Shown here: in pieces, positions 10,948-19,756 of the stretch | Numbering within the stretch: the stretch's first letter is position 1 | Layout of the letters: each line of letters opens with the position of its first letter | Assembly: GCF_018417595.1 (NCBI RefSeq) | Contig: NZ_CP070982.1 | Location: forward strand, 3,368,001-3,432,000 | Direction: 5' to 3' | DNA length: 64,000 nt | From: Pseudomonas entomophila | Lineage (GTDB): Bacteria > Pseudomonadota > Gammaproteobacteria > Pseudomonadales > Pseudomonadaceae | Notes under the pieces: model-generated | Seen by the model: only the letters and a program-made list of their open reading frames with translations | What the model was told of the DNA's origin: nothing | Databases searched by the model: none | Program-made: the position numbers and the translations under genes

Positions 10948-12481
10948 GGCGCACCTGGCGCACCCGCCGCTCCTCCACCGCGACCACGGTCAGGGTCCAG
11001 CCGTTCCAGGCCAGCCGATCGCCGACCACCGGCAAGCGATCCAGCAAGCTCATCACCAGGCCCGCGAGGGTCTGGTAATCCTCGGTGGCGCGGGCGGCGA
11101 AGCCGGTACGCGCCTGGATCTGGGCCAGGTTGAGGGCGCCACTGACCACGAAGCCGCCCTCCTCCTCGACCACCCCTGGCCCCTCGACCTCGCTGGCGTC
11201 CGGCAGTTCGCCGGCAATCGACTCGAGGATGTCGGTCATGGTCAGCACACCGGTGAAGTCACCGAACTCGTTGACCACGAAAGCGATGTGCGTGGACTGC
11301 CCGCGCATCTGCTCCAGGGCGTTGAGGATACTGAAGCTCTCCAGCAGGTTGAGCGGCGCCCGCGCCAGGCTTTCCAGGTCCGGCTGGCTGCCGGCCAGCA
11401 GCTCCCTGAGCAGCTCCTTCTTGTGCACGAAGCCCAGCGGCTCTTCGACCCGACCGTCGCGAATCAGCGGCAGGCGCGAGTACGACGAGTTGACAAGCAC
11501 CTGAGTAATGGCCTCGGCGGACTGCGACAGGTCGATCATGTCGACCTTGGCGCGCACGGTCATCAGCGTACGGATCGGCCGCTCGGCCAGGTTCAGCACA
11601 CCGCTGATCATCACCCGCTCGCGGCGGTCGAAGACCACCTGCTCATCGCCGCCCTCAACCAGATCGGCGATTTCCTCGCCCAGCTCGTCGGCCTCCACCC
11701 GCCGCCCGCCCATCAGGCGCAACACGGCATGGGCGGTGCGCTCACGCAGCGGCCGGTGTTGCTGCAGGCTGCGCTTGCGACGGGCACGGGCCAGCTGGTT
11801 GAACAACTCGATCAGCAGCGAGAAACCAATGGCCGCGTACAGGTAGCCTTTCGGGATATGGAAGCCCAGGCCCTCGGCGGTCAGGCTGAAGCCGATCATC
11901 ATCAGGAAGCCCAGGCACAGCATGATCACTGTCGGGTGGGCGTTGACGAAGCGGGTCAGCGGCTTGCTGGCGACGATCATGATGCCGATGGAGAAGATCA
12001 CCGCGATCATCATCACCGACAGCTGCTCGACCATGCCCACCGCGGTGATCACCGCGTCCAGCGAGAAGACGGCGTCGAGCACCACGATCTGCGCCACGAT
12101 CGGCCAGAACGCGGCATGACGCGTCACGCCACCGGACTGGGCGACATGCCCTTCCAGGCGCTCGTGCAGCTCCATGGTGGCCTTGAACAACAGGAACACA
12201 CCACCGAACAGCATGATCAGGTCACGGCCGGAGAAGGTCTTGCCGAAGATTTCGATCAATGGCGCGGTCAGGGTGACCATCCACGAGATGCTGGCCAGCA
12301 GGCCCAGGCGCATGATCAGTGCCAGCGACAGGCCGATCACCCGCGCGCGGTCGCGCTGATGCGGCGGCAGCTTGTCAGCCAGGATGGCAATGAACACCAG
12401 GTTGTCGATACCCAGCACCAGCTCGAGGACGATCAGCGTCAACAGGCCCAGCCAGGCCGTGGGGTCGGCTAGCCATTCCAT
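10910..12481 (-). CDS. TerC-family membrane protein with CBS and CorC/HlyC domains
   Basis: A 523-residue protein. The N-terminal TerC domain (about 1-240) has several helices and the acidic motif [20 protein letters not shown], with a second acidic site in [18 protein letters not shown] cytoplasmic CBS pair follows (about 300-420), then a CorC_HlyC/transporter-associated domain (about 430-515). The layout is that of E. coli YegH/YoaE. The acidic TM motifs suggest metal-ion (Mn, Ca or similar) export or handling, regulated by nucleotide binding to CBS; this is inference from family. It is convergent with, and overlaps, the RarD gene. Confidence 0.88.
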   Translation of the reverse strand: MEWLADPTAWLGLLTLIVLELVLGIDNLVFIAILADKLPPHQRDRARVIGLSLALIMRLGLLASISWMVTLTAPLIEIFGKTFSGRDLIMLFGGVFLLFKATMELHERLEGHVAQSGGVTRHAAFWPIVAQIVVLDAVFSLDAVITAVGMVEQLSVMMIAVIFSIGIMIVASKPLTRFVNAHPTVIMLCLGFLMMIGFSLTAEGLGFHIPKGYLYAAIGFSLLIELFNQLARARRKRSLQQHRPLRERTAHAVLRLMGGRRVEADELGEEIADLVEGGDEQVVFDRRERVMISGVLNLAERPIRTLMTVRAKVDMIDLSQSAEAITQVLVNSSYSRLPLIRDGRVEEPLGFVHKKELLRELLAGSQPDLESLARAPLNLLESFSILNALEQMRGQSTHIAFVVNEFGDFTGVLTMTDILESIAGELPDASEVEGPGVVEEEGGFVVSGALNLAQIQARTGFAARATEDYQTLAGLVMSLLDRLPVVGDRLAWNGWTLTVVAVEERRVRQVRLTPSADAGAAGA

Positions 12482-12744
12482 CAGCAGGTACTCACAGGGG
12501 ATGCGTCACGGGGACGCCGGAAGGTTGGCCGGGACGGCCGGGGACTGGGGGGCTCCGCGAAGGTGCTCATATAGACCTTGTTCGAAAAATGGGATGTCGA
12601 TCCTACAATCGAAGCAGATTTTTCTGATAGCGCGAAACTATTACAAAAGCTGTAACAGATGAGCCAGGGCAGTTTTGTTCAATACGCTGCCTGCCGGCAC
12701 CGTCGATTATCGCGGCGTCCTCATCACAGCAAGGTTCACTGCCC

Positions 12745-13329
12745 ATGAGCTTGTCATTGTCCATGGCCGCCTTCGCCCTGGCGGCCTCCCTCTCTCCCGG
12801 CCCGGTCAATATCGTCGCCCTTGGCAGCGGTGCCCGGCATGGCCTGCGCGCCAGCCTGGGGCACGCCGCCGGCGCCACCCTCGGTTTCTGCCTGCTGCTG
12901 GTGCTGAGCGGCCTTGGTGTGCACGAACTGCTGGTGCGCTGGCCGCTGCTGGGGCGGTTGCTGCACGGGGGTGGCGTGCTGTTCCTGCTGTACCTGGCGT
13001 GGAAACTGGCCAGCGATGACGGCCGCCTGCCGGGCGACCGCGCGCAGCGCCCACCCACGGCCTGGCACGGCGCGGCCATGCAGTGGCTGAGCCCGAAGGC
13101 GTGGCTGGCGGCGGTGGCTGGGGTCGGTGCCTATACCGCAGGTGAACAGCAGCTGCTGTGGTTGTTCACCTGGATCTACGGGCCGATCTGCTTCGTCTCG
13201 ATAGCCAGTTGGGCTTGGGCTGGCAGTGTGATTCGCCAGTATCTGGGTGAGCCGCAGCGGCTGCGCCTGTTCAATCGGGCACTGGCGGCGCTGCTGGTGG
13301 CGAGTGCGGGGTACCTGCTGCTGGGATGA
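12745..13329 (+). CDS. LysE/RhtB-family amino-acid exporter
   Basis: A 194-residue inner-membrane protein with about six hydrophobic segments. The LysE signature is the N-terminal SLSPGPVNIVALGSGARHGL (conserved P-G-P and G-x-x-x-G). It also has PKAWLAAVAGV, matching the conserved NPK/SPK loop of the family. Likely exports an amino acid or small amine. It is a single gene; no divergent LysR/Lrp regulator is adjacent, and the 263 bp upstream contain no obvious operator. Confidence 0.88.
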   Translation: MSLSLSMAAFALAASLSPGPVNIVALGSGARHGLRASLGHAAGATLGFCLLLVLSGLGVHELLVRWPLLGRLLHGGGVLFLLYLAWKLASDDGRLPGDRAQRPPTAWHGAAMQWLSPKAWLAAVAGVGAYTAGEQQLLWLFTWIYGPICFVSIASWAWAGSVIRQYLGEPQRLRLFNRALAALLVASAGYLLLG

Positions 13330-13382
13330 CCGGCCCGTTCGCCGGCAAACCGCTGTTCATGGGCCAAACCCTACGTGAGCTC

Positions 13383-13468
13383 TGTAGGAGCGGCTTCAGC
13401 CGCGATCACCCGCGAAGCAGGTGCCCGGCACCGTGTTGGCTTCATCGCGGCTGAAGCCGCTCCTACAG
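13383..13468. repeat. REP inverted pair (REPIN)
   Basis: Two copies of the group-specific REP (CTGTAGGAGCGGCTTCAGCC) in inverted orientation, outer ends at 13383 and 13468, separated by CACCCGCGAAGCAGGTGCC and neighbouring spacer. It lies between the LysE gene and rlhA, outside both genes. Confidence 0.9.
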
Positions 13469-13579
13469 AAAGCCCTGTTCCCTGCGTGACAGCTCATCCT
13501 CCTGGCAGACCGAGGATGCTCCCGCGTCAAATCACCGCTACAATGCCCGCCTTACCGTGACAGCCCGACCTATAACGAC

Positions 13580-15583
13580 ATGTCCCTTCCAAAGAACCAC
13601 CTGGAACTGCTCAGCCCTGCCCGTGACGTGAGCATCGCCCGCGAGGCGATCCTGCACGGCGCTGACGCCATCTACATCGGCGGCCCGAGCTTCGGCGCGC
13701 GCCACAACGCCTGCAACGAAGTCAGCGATATCGCCGAGCTGGTGGAGTTCGCCCGCCGCTACCACGCGCGCGTGTTCACCACCATCAACACCATCCTCCA
13801 CGACAACGAGCTGGAGCCCGCGCGCAAGCTGATCCACCAGCTGTACGACGCCGGGGTCGACGCGCTGATCGTCCAGGACCTGGGGGTGATGGAGCTGGAT
13901 ATCCCGCCCATCGAGCTGCACGCCAGCACCCAGACCGACATCCGCACCCTGGAGCGGGCCAGGTTCCTCGACCAGGCCGGCTTTTCGCAGCTGGTGCTGG
14001 CCCGTGAGCTGAACCTGCAGCAGATCCGCGCCATCGCCGCCGAGACCGACGCGGCCATCGAGTTCTTCATCCATGGCGCGCTGTGCGTGGCCTTCTCCGG
14101 CCAGTGCAACATCTCCCACGCCCAGACCGGGCGCAGCGCCAACCGCGGCGACTGCTCCCAGGCCTGCCGCCTGCCGTACACCCTCAAGGACGACCAGGGC
14201 CGCGTGGTGGCCTTCGAGAAGCACCTGCTGTCGATGAAAGACAACAACCAGACCGCCAACTTGCGCGACCTGGTCGATGCCGGCGTGCGCTCGTTCAAGA
14301 TCGAGGGCCGCTACAAGGATGTGGGCTATGTGAAGAACATCACCGCCCACTACCGCAAGGAACTCGATGCGATTCTCGAAGACCGCCCGGCTTTGGCCCG
14401 TGCCTCCAGCGGGCGCACCGAGCACTTCTTCGTGCCGGACCCGGACAAGACCTTCCACCGCGGCAGCACCGACTACTTCGTCAGTGATCGCAAGATCGAC
14501 ATCGGCGCCTTCGACTCCCCCACTTTCACCGGCCTGCCGGTGGGCGTGGTCGAGAAAGTCGGCAAGCGCGACCTGCTGGTGGCCACCGACGTGCCGCTGA
14601 CCAATGGCGACGGCCTCAATGTGCTGGTCAAGCGCGAAGTGGTCGGTTTCCGCGCCAACATCGCCGAGCTCAAGAGCGAGTCCGAGGAAGACGGCCAGAA
14701 GCGCTACCGCTACCGCGTCGAGCCCAACGAGATGCCCGAGGGGCTGCACAAGCTGCGACCCAACCACCCGTTGTCGCGCAACCTCGACCATAACTGGCAG
14801 CAAGCCCTGCAGCGTACCTCCGCCGAGCGTCGCGTGGGTGTCGAGTGGCATGCGGTGCTGCGCGAGCAGCGCCTGATGCTCACCCTCAGCAGCGAAGAGG
14901 GGGTCAGCGTGCAAGTGGCCCTCGACGGGCCGTTCGGTGCCGCCAACAAGCCGCAGCAGGCCCTGGACCAACTGCACGACCTGCTCGGCCAGCTGGGCAC
15001 CACGATGTACCACGCCACGGCCATCGAGCTCGACGCGCCACAGGCCTACTTCATCCCCAACTCGCAGCTCAAGGCATTGCGCCGCGAAGCCATCGAGGCG
15101 CTGACCGAGGCGCGGGTCAAGGCGCACCCGCGTGGCGGGCGCAAGGCCGAGACCACGCCGCCGCCGGTGTACCCCGAGTCGCACCTGTCGTTCCTGGCCA
15201 ACGTCTACAACCAGAAAGCCCGCGACTTCTACCACCGCCACGGCGTGCAGTTGATCGACGCGGCCTACGAGGCCCACGAAGAACACGGCGAAGTGCCGGT
15301 GATGATCACCAAGCACTGCCTGCGCTTCTCCTTCAACCTGTGCCCCAAGCAGGCCAAGGGCGTCACCGGCGTGCGCACCAAGGTCGCGCCGATGCAGCTG
15401 ATCCAGGGCGACGAGGTACTCACGCTGAAGTTCGACTGCAAGCCCTGCGAGATGCATGTGATCGGCAAGATGAAGGGCCATATCATCGACCTGCCCCCTC
15501 CCGGCAGCGCGGCGGTGGCACAGGTGGTCGGGCATATCAGCCCGGAAGACCTGCTCAAGACCATCCCCCGCGCACCGCACTGA
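13580..15583 (+). CDS. rlhA: 23S rRNA 5-hydroxycytidine synthase RlhA (peptidase U32 family)
   Basis: The 667-residue length and the C-terminal DUF3656-like half distinguish this from the shorter TrhP/YegQ (about 450). The U32 core includes HGADAIYIGGPSFGARHNAC, ELHASTQTDIRTLERA and the cysteine cluster SGQCNISHAQTGRSANRGDC followed by SQACRLPY, with more cysteines at FNLCPKQAKG and CKPCEMHV likely binding an Fe-S cluster. In E. coli RlhA (YdcP) makes ho5C2501 in 23S rRNA using prephenate-dependent chemistry; that role is transferred by family. It stands alone between REP elements. Confidence 0.88.
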   Translation: MSLPKNHLELLSPARDVSIAREAILHGADAIYIGGPSFGARHNACNEVSDIAELVEFARRYHARVFTTINTILHDNELEPARKLIHQLYDAGVDALIVQDLGVMELDIPPIELHASTQTDIRTLERARFLDQAGFSQLVLARELNLQQIRAIAAETDAAIEFFIHGALCVAFSGQCNISHAQTGRSANRGDCSQACRLPYTLKDDQGRVVAFEKHLLSMKDNNQTANLRDLVDAGVRSFKIEGRYKDVGYVKNITAHYRKELDAILEDRPALARASSGRTEHFFVPDPDKTFHRGSTDYFVSDRKIDIGAFDSPTFTGLPVGVVEKVGKRDLLVATDVPLTNGDGLNVLVKREVVGFRANIAELKSESEEDGQKRYRYRVEPNEMPEGLHKLRPNHPLSRNLDHNWQQALQRTSAERRVGVEWHAVLREQRLMLTLSSEEGVSVQVALDGPFGAANKPQQALDQLHDLLGQLGTTMYHATAIELDAPQAYFIPNSQLKALRREAIEALTEARVKAHPRGGRKAETTPPPVYPESHLSFLANVYNQKARDFYHRHGVQLIDAAYEAHEEHGEVPVMITKHCLRFSFNLCPKQAKGVTGVRTKVAPMQLIQGDEVLTLKFDCKPCEMHVIGKMKGHIIDLPPPGSAAVAQVVGHISPEDLLKTIPRAPH

Positions 15584-15593
15584 GCGCTCCCCC

Positions 15594-15681
15594 CTGTAGA
15601 AGCCGGCTTGCCGGCGAACACCGGCACAAACGGTGCCAGATATCGCGTTGCCTGGTTCGCCGGCAAAGCCAGCTTCTACAG
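15594..15681. repeat. Palindromic repeat pair, AGCCGGCTTGCCGGCGAAC type
   Basis: Left arm CTGTAGAAGCCGGCTTGCC (15594 on) and right arm GTTCGCCGGCAAAGCCAGCT ending TCTACAG at 15681 form an imperfect inverted pair, a second REP family in this genome. It lies directly after rlhA and may act as its terminator. Half copies occur near 31300 and 30611-30681. Confidence 0.8.
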
Positions 15682-15700
15682 ACGCAAGTAATTAAAAATG

Positions 15701-15736
15701 GCTCATATGAGCTAATTTCGCCTCATATGTTATAGT
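15701..15736. promoter_or_regulatory. Candidate TetR operator with repeated CTCATATG
   Basis: GCTCATATGAGC (15701-15712) is a perfect 12-bp palindrome, and CTCATATG recurs at 15722-15729, 20 bp (two helical turns) further on. It is followed by TTATAGT, a plausible -10 for the TetR gene starting at 15804. Both sites suit autoregulation by the downstream regulator. Confidence 0.55.
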
Positions 15737-15803
15737 CCACGATCTTTCGTCAGCCTTCGCCCGCCATCGGCACCTGCGGGCGATCATCGACTCGAGGCCA
15801 TTC

Positions 15804-16361
15804 ATGCGTAGATCCCTCCAAGAAGAACGCCTGCTCAAGGCGCTGGCCCATGCCATCGTGATCCAGCCGCGCGCCACCCTGAAAGAGCTGGCGGAAACCG
15901 CCGGCGTCAGCAAGGCCACCCTGCACCGCTTCTGCGGTACCCGTGAAAACCTGGTGAACCTGCTCGAAGACCACGGCGAGCAGGTGCTCAACCTGGTCAT
16001 CCAGGAAGCCGACCTGGAGCGCGCCGAACCCCTGGACGCCTTGCGCCACCTGATCGCCGAACACCTCAAGCACCGCGAGATGCTGGTGTTCCTGATGTTC
16101 CAGTACCGCCCCGACACGCTGCTCGGCAACGCTGAGGACCGCCGTTGGGAGGCTTACACCCAAGCCATGGATGCGTTCTTCCTGCGCGCCCAGCAGATGG
16201 GCGTGCTGCGTATCGACATCAGCGCGGCGGTCTTCACCGAGATGTTCATGACCATGATCTACGGCATGGTCGACGCCGAGCGCCGCGGGCGCGCGGCCAG
16301 CGCCAACACCGCCCAGGCGCTGGAGCAACTGTTCCTCAACGGGGCGCGCACGCCGGCCTGA
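15804..16361 (+). CDS. TetR/AcrR-family transcriptional regulator
   Basis: A 185-residue regulator. The N-terminal helix-turn-helix covers residues about 20-50 (ATLKELAETAGVSKATLHRF, CGTRENLVNLL). The C-terminal helical domain (60-180) is the ligand/dimer half and contains HREMLVFLMFQYRPDTL. No transporter or enzyme gene is co-directional next to it; the next gene (LysR) is convergent with a 3-bp gap. The target is unknown; the paired CTCATATG elements upstream suggest that it represses itself. Confidence 0.85.
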   Translation: MRRSLQEERLLKALAHAIVIQPRATLKELAETAGVSKATLHRFCGTRENLVNLLEDHGEQVLNLVIQEADLERAEPLDALRHLIAEHLKHREMLVFLMFQYRPDTLLGNAEDRRWEAYTQAMDAFFLRAQQMGVLRIDISAAVFTEMFMTMIYGMVDAERRGRAASANTAQALEQLFLNGARTPA

Positions 16362-16364
16362 ACC

Positions 16365-17243
16365 TCAGGCCAGCTGTGCCACGATCGCCTCGGCCAGCGC
16401 CCGCACCCGCCGTGGCTGCACCCGGGTCGGCGGGTAGACGATCTGCAGCGCCACCTCGCCCGCGCCATAGGCGGCCAGCACTTCCAGCAACCGGCCGCTG
16501 TCCAGGTCGGCCTGCACATCGCGGACCGATTTCAGGCACAGGCCATGCCCGGCCAACGCCCAGCGGCGTACCTGCTCGCCATTGTTGGCCACCCGCCGCC
16601 CGCTGACCCGCACGGGGTACGCTTTGCCCTCCAGGCGAAATGGCCAGGTGCGCTCGGCATGAATGCCGAAGCGCATGACGATGCAGTCGTGGCCCGCCAG
16701 CTCATCGGGATGGGCCGGAATGCCATGGCGTTGCAGGTACTGCGGCGCGGCACACACCACCCTGCGGTTGTCCCCCAGCGCCCGTGCGCGCAGCGAACTG
16801 TCGGCCAGGGTGCCGTAGCGAATGGCGAAATCGATGCCCTGCCCCACCAGGTCGACGTAGCCGTCGGTAAGGTCGAGGTCGATGGCCACCTGCGGATGGT
16901 CCGCCAGGAAGCGGTCAAGGATCGGCGCGATGACGTTCTGCCCCAGGTCGACCGGCGCGCTCAGGCGGATCAACCCGGAGATGTTCTCGCTGCCATGCCG
17001 GATACGCCCCTCCAGTTCGTCGGCCTCCGCCAGCAGGCGCCGCGCGCCATCGGCCAATATGCGGCCCTCGTCGGTGAGGTTGAGCGAACGCGTGGTACGG
17101 GTGAGCAGCGCCACCCCGTAATGGGCCTCCAGGGCTGCCAGCCGTTCGGACACCGTCGCCGGCGACAGCCCCCGCTCACGGCCTGCGGCCGACAGGCTGC
17201 CTTTCTCGATGATGGCCAGGAACAGCGCCAGGTTATCCAGCAT
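16365..17243 (-). CDS. LysR-family regulator (DsdC/AaeR-like subgroup)
   Basis: A 292-residue LTTR. The HTH is at about 1-60 (MLDNLALFLAIIEKGSLSAA, GRERGLSPATVSERLAALEA), followed by a substrate-binding domain (about 88-290). RLSAPVDLGQNVIAPILDRF, GQGIDFAIRYGTLADSSLRA and the final loop NNGEQVRRWALAGHGL are typical of the CrgA-like subgroup acting on oxidoreductase or quinone-response genes. It is divergent from the Tat-exported deacetylase at 17351 with about 107 bp between, so that gene is the likely target. Confidence 0.88.
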   Translation of the reverse strand: MLDNLALFLAIIEKGSLSAAGRERGLSPATVSERLAALEAHYGVALLTRTTRSLNLTDEGRILADGARRLLAEADELEGRIRHGSENISGLIRLSAPVDLGQNVIAPILDRFLADHPQVAIDLDLTDGYVDLVGQGIDFAIRYGTLADSSLRARALGDNRRVVCAAPQYLQRHGIPAHPDELAGHDCIVMRFGIHAERTWPFRLEGKAYPVRVSGRRVANNGEQVRRWALAGHGLCLKSVRDVQADLDSGRLLEVLAAYGAGEVALQIVYPPTRVQPRRVRALAEAIVAQLA

Positions 17244-17350
17244 GGTTTTCGATTTTTCCGAAATATGAATTTGACTATCGCCTGATTATTGGTGATTTCT
17301 CCACTAATTACACTGGCGCCTCCCCTAACCTCACCCTCGGGAGACCATCG

Positions 17351-18331
17351 ATGACCAGCAGAAGAGACTTCGTCAAAGGCACCCTCGTCGGCGGCATCGC
17401 CGCCGCGGCCGCAGGCACGGTGCTGACCAGCGGCGCCGCCACGCCACCGCGCAACAGCCCCGCCCCGGCGGGCGGTGGCGGGGCGTTCTGGCCCAACGGC
17501 GCGCAACTGGTGATCTCGATCTCGTTGCAGTTCGAGTCGGGCAGCCAGCCCGCCCACGCCGAAAGCCCGTTCCCGCCACTGGACGCACGCTACCCGGACA
17601 CCATTGCCCCCAGCTGGTACCGCTATGGCCCGCTGGAAGGCGTGCCGCGCCTGCTCGACCTGTTCGACCGGCATGGCATCAAGGTCACCTCGCACATGGT
17701 CGGCAAGGCCGTCGAAGCCTACCCGGAGCTTGCCGCCGAGGTGGTGCGTCGCGGCCACGAAGCCGCGGCCCATGGCTTGTACTGGGCACCGCAATACAGC
17801 CTGACGCCCGCCGAGGAACGCCGCCACTACGAACAGGCGGCGGCCATCGTCGAACGGGTGACCGGCCAGCGCCCGGTGGGCTTCAACGCGTTCTGGATGC
17901 GCCATTCCCGGGACACCCTGAACATCCTCCAGGACCTGGGTTTCCTCTACCACATCGACGACCTGTCGCGGGACGAACCGTCGATCACCCCGGTGCGCGG
18001 CAAACCCTTCGTCGTGGTGCCCTACACCCTGCGCAACAACGATATCGGCCGCATCGCCGGTTCCACCGCGATGACCGGCGCCGCCCTGCTGCAAGAGCTC
18101 AAGGATGAGTTCGACGTACTGTATGCCGAAGGCCGCCAACGGCGCCGGCTGATGTCGCTGTCGGCCCACGACCGCATTGGCGGCACGCCGACCGTGGCCC
18201 ACGCCCTCGACCAGTTCATCGCCTATGCCAAGGCCCACCCCGGCGTGGCGTTCCTGCGCAAGGACGAGATCGCCCGCTGGACCCTGGCCCAGGGCGATGC
18301 GCCGCTGAACCCGGCCAGGGTCTTCGACTGA
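17351..18331 (+). CDS. Tat-exported polysaccharide-deacetylase-fold protein
   Basis: A 326-residue protein with an N-terminal twin-arginine signal (MTSRRDFVKGTLVGGIAAAA, residues 1-40, cleavage after the Ala-rich stretch), so it is folded in the cytoplasm and exported to the periplasm. The rest is a NodB/polysaccharide deacetylase-type barrel (about 50-310), with DLFDRHGIKVTSHMVGKAVE and RRGHEAAAHGLYW. The sequence is nearer the PuuE/allantoinase-like branch than chitin deacetylases. The classic HxxxH metal motif is not evident; H-rich patches EAAAHG and SAHDRIGG may serve. Substrate unknown. It is divergent from a LysR gene that probably controls it. Confidence 0.8.
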   Translation: MTSRRDFVKGTLVGGIAAAAAGTVLTSGAATPPRNSPAPAGGGGAFWPNGAQLVISISLQFESGSQPAHAESPFPPLDARYPDTIAPSWYRYGPLEGVPRLLDLFDRHGIKVTSHMVGKAVEAYPELAAEVVRRGHEAAAHGLYWAPQYSLTPAEERRHYEQAAAIVERVTGQRPVGFNAFWMRHSRDTLNILQDLGFLYHIDDLSRDEPSITPVRGKPFVVVPYTLRNNDIGRIAGSTAMTGAALLQELKDEFDVLYAEGRQRRRLMSLSAHDRIGGTPTVAHALDQFIAYAKAHPGVAFLRKDEIARWTLAQGDAPLNPARVFD

Positions 18332-18337
18332 TTGAAC

Positions 18338-18898
18338 TCAGCGGGCGGCCAGTCCGGCCTGTTGCAGGAAGGTCAGGTTGTCTTCCAGGTGCCAGTCCTC
18401 GGCAATGCGGCCATCGGCGATGCGATAGATGTCCATCGCGATGAAGTCGATGGCCTCGCCCTGCCCCTGGCGCTCGCCCAGCTTGCCGGTGAAATGCCCG
18501 GTAAAGCGCAGGGCCGCGGTGACCCGGTCACCGGCCACGATCATCTGCAGCACCTCGCAGCGCAGGTCCGGCACTGCGGCGCGGAAGGCCTTCGAGGCTT
18601 TCAGCGGGCCTTCGACCCCCTGCGGCCGTCCTGCCGGCAGGGTGTTGTCGCGAAAATCCGCGGCCAGCGCGGCGCGGGCCATGGCTTCGTCGCCGGTGTT
18701 CCAGAACGTGTCGTAGCGCCGGGCGGCGAGGATCTGTTGTTCGAGCTGGGCCTTGGGCAGGCTGTGGTCGACCACCAACACGGCTGGCGCGACCAGTTCG
18801 CCGGCACTGGCCAGGTTCGCGGCAGCTGCCAGCAGCAGAGGAGTCAACCAGCGGCCGGCACGCAACCCCGAAACGTTGGATTCGGTATTCATGTTCAT
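18338..18898 (-). CDS. Secreted SnoaL/NTF2-like ester-cyclase family protein
   Basis: A 186-residue protein with an N-terminal signal peptide (residues about 1-32, RWLTPLLLAAAANLASAGEL) and an NTF2-like fold resembling SnoaL-type cyclases (TFWNTGDEAMARAALAADFR; DRVTAALRFTGHFTGKLGER; AEDWHLEDNLTFLQQAGL). Such exported SnoaL-like proteins are common in Pseudomonas but their substrates are unknown. It is convergent with the deacetylase gene (6-bp gap) and divergent from the HxlR regulator at 19024, which probably controls it. Confidence 0.78.
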   Translation of the reverse strand: MNMNTESNVSGLRAGRWLTPLLLAAAANLASAGELVAPAVLVVDHSLPKAQLEQQILAARRYDTFWNTGDEAMARAALAADFRDNTLPAGRPQGVEGPLKASKAFRAAVPDLRCEVLQMIVAGDRVTAALRFTGHFTGKLGERQGQGEAIDFIAMDIYRIADGRIAEDWHLEDNLTFLQQAGLAAR

Positions 18899-19023
18899 TT
18901 CCTTGAAGTGTCGTCAGAGAAGGCATGGCGCGGCCGCAAACCATGCAGACAAGCCTATCCAGTCGGCGCCAAGCCCTCAAGAAGGCACTTTTCACTCACC
19001 TGGTCACCCTGGAGTAACCCCGC

Positions 19024-19419
19024 ATGGCCCACTACCGGGAATGCCCCGCCTACGACGTATACGCCCTCGCCTGCCCCGCGCGGTTGGTGCTCGACCGCCT
19101 GGCGGACAAATGGGCGCTGCTGCTGATCGACCGCCTCAGCGCCGGTGAACGCATCCGCTTCAACCAACTGCGCCGGGACCTGGCCGGGATCTCGCAGAAA
19201 ATGCTGGCGCAAACCCTGAAGCGCCTCGAACGCGACGGGCTGATCGAGCGTGAAGTGCATCCCACCGTGCCGCCCACCGTCGAGTACGCACTGACCGAAC
19301 TGGGCGCGACCCTGGGCGACACGGTCGAGCGCCTGGCACGCTGGGCGGAGTCGAACATGCCGGCGATACAGCTGGCCCAGCAGCAATACGACCGCCAGGC
19401 TGCGCGCCACCTCGATTGA
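19024..19419 (+). CDS. HxlR-family transcriptional regulator
   Basis: A 131-residue winged-helix regulator. It has the conserved N-terminal Cys (HYRECPAYDVYALACPARLV), then LADKWALLLIDRLSAGERIR, RFNQLRRDLAGISQKMLAQT, LKRLERDGLIEREVHPTVPP and VEYALTELG. HxlR proteins sense electrophiles, quinones or formaldehyde through cysteine; here Cys residues lie near positions 7 and 17. It is divergent from the exported SnoaL-like gene with about 125 bp between them. Confidence 0.9.
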   Translation: MAHYRECPAYDVYALACPARLVLDRLADKWALLLIDRLSAGERIRFNQLRRDLAGISQKMLAQTLKRLERDGLIEREVHPTVPPTVEYALTELGATLGDTVERLARWAESNMPAIQLAQQQYDRQAARHLD

Positions 19420-19449
19420 CTCGCCCGCGCATAAATGCTCAGATGCGCC

Positions 19450-19640
19450 CCTTGTTTCAGGTGTCCCTGGCCGCCGTGCCAGGGGTTAAACGGGAAGCCG
19501 GTGCCTCGTTCAACGCGAGAAGTCCGGCGCTGCCCCCGCAACGGTAAGCGAGCAAGGCATTCGACAGACCACTGTGCCAGCGGCATGGGAAGGTGAATGC
19601 CCGCCCCTCTCGCAAGCCCGGAGACCGGCCTGCAACCTCT
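19450..19640 (+). promoter_or_regulatory. Cobalamin (B12) riboswitch
   Basis: The conserved B12 elements occur in order: CAGGTGTCC (19459 on), GGGAAGCCGGTG (19492 on), the B12 box region AGTCCGGCGCTGCCCCCGCA then ACGGTAAGC (19521-19549), ACCACTG (19568 on), GGGAAGGTG (19587 on) and AGCCCGGAGACCGGCCTGCA (19615-19634). Downstream, GCGTGCCG and CGGCACGC (19668-19692) pair as a possible expression-platform hairpin. It lies about 120 bp before the ABC transporter genes, which it should repress when cobalamin is abundant. Confidence 0.93.
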
Positions 19641-19756
19641 GTTTGGCAACTCCCGCGGTGGGCGGGCGCGTGCCGGTCTTGGGGCGGCACGCCGCCTGCA
19701 ATGCCTTCATGCGTCCACCTCGCCGGGCTTCACTTTCTCGCTACGGGCGCGTTTGC

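Noticed and set aside
11288..12472. 394-codon frame opposite the TerC/CBS gene
   Set aside because: Antisense shadow, His/Gln-rich with no domain pattern.
13538..15580. 680-codon open frame on the minus strand opposite rlhA
   Set aside because: It is the antisense shadow of a clear U32/RlhA protein; the composition (His/Gln/Val-rich) is typical of reverse frames in GC-rich DNA.
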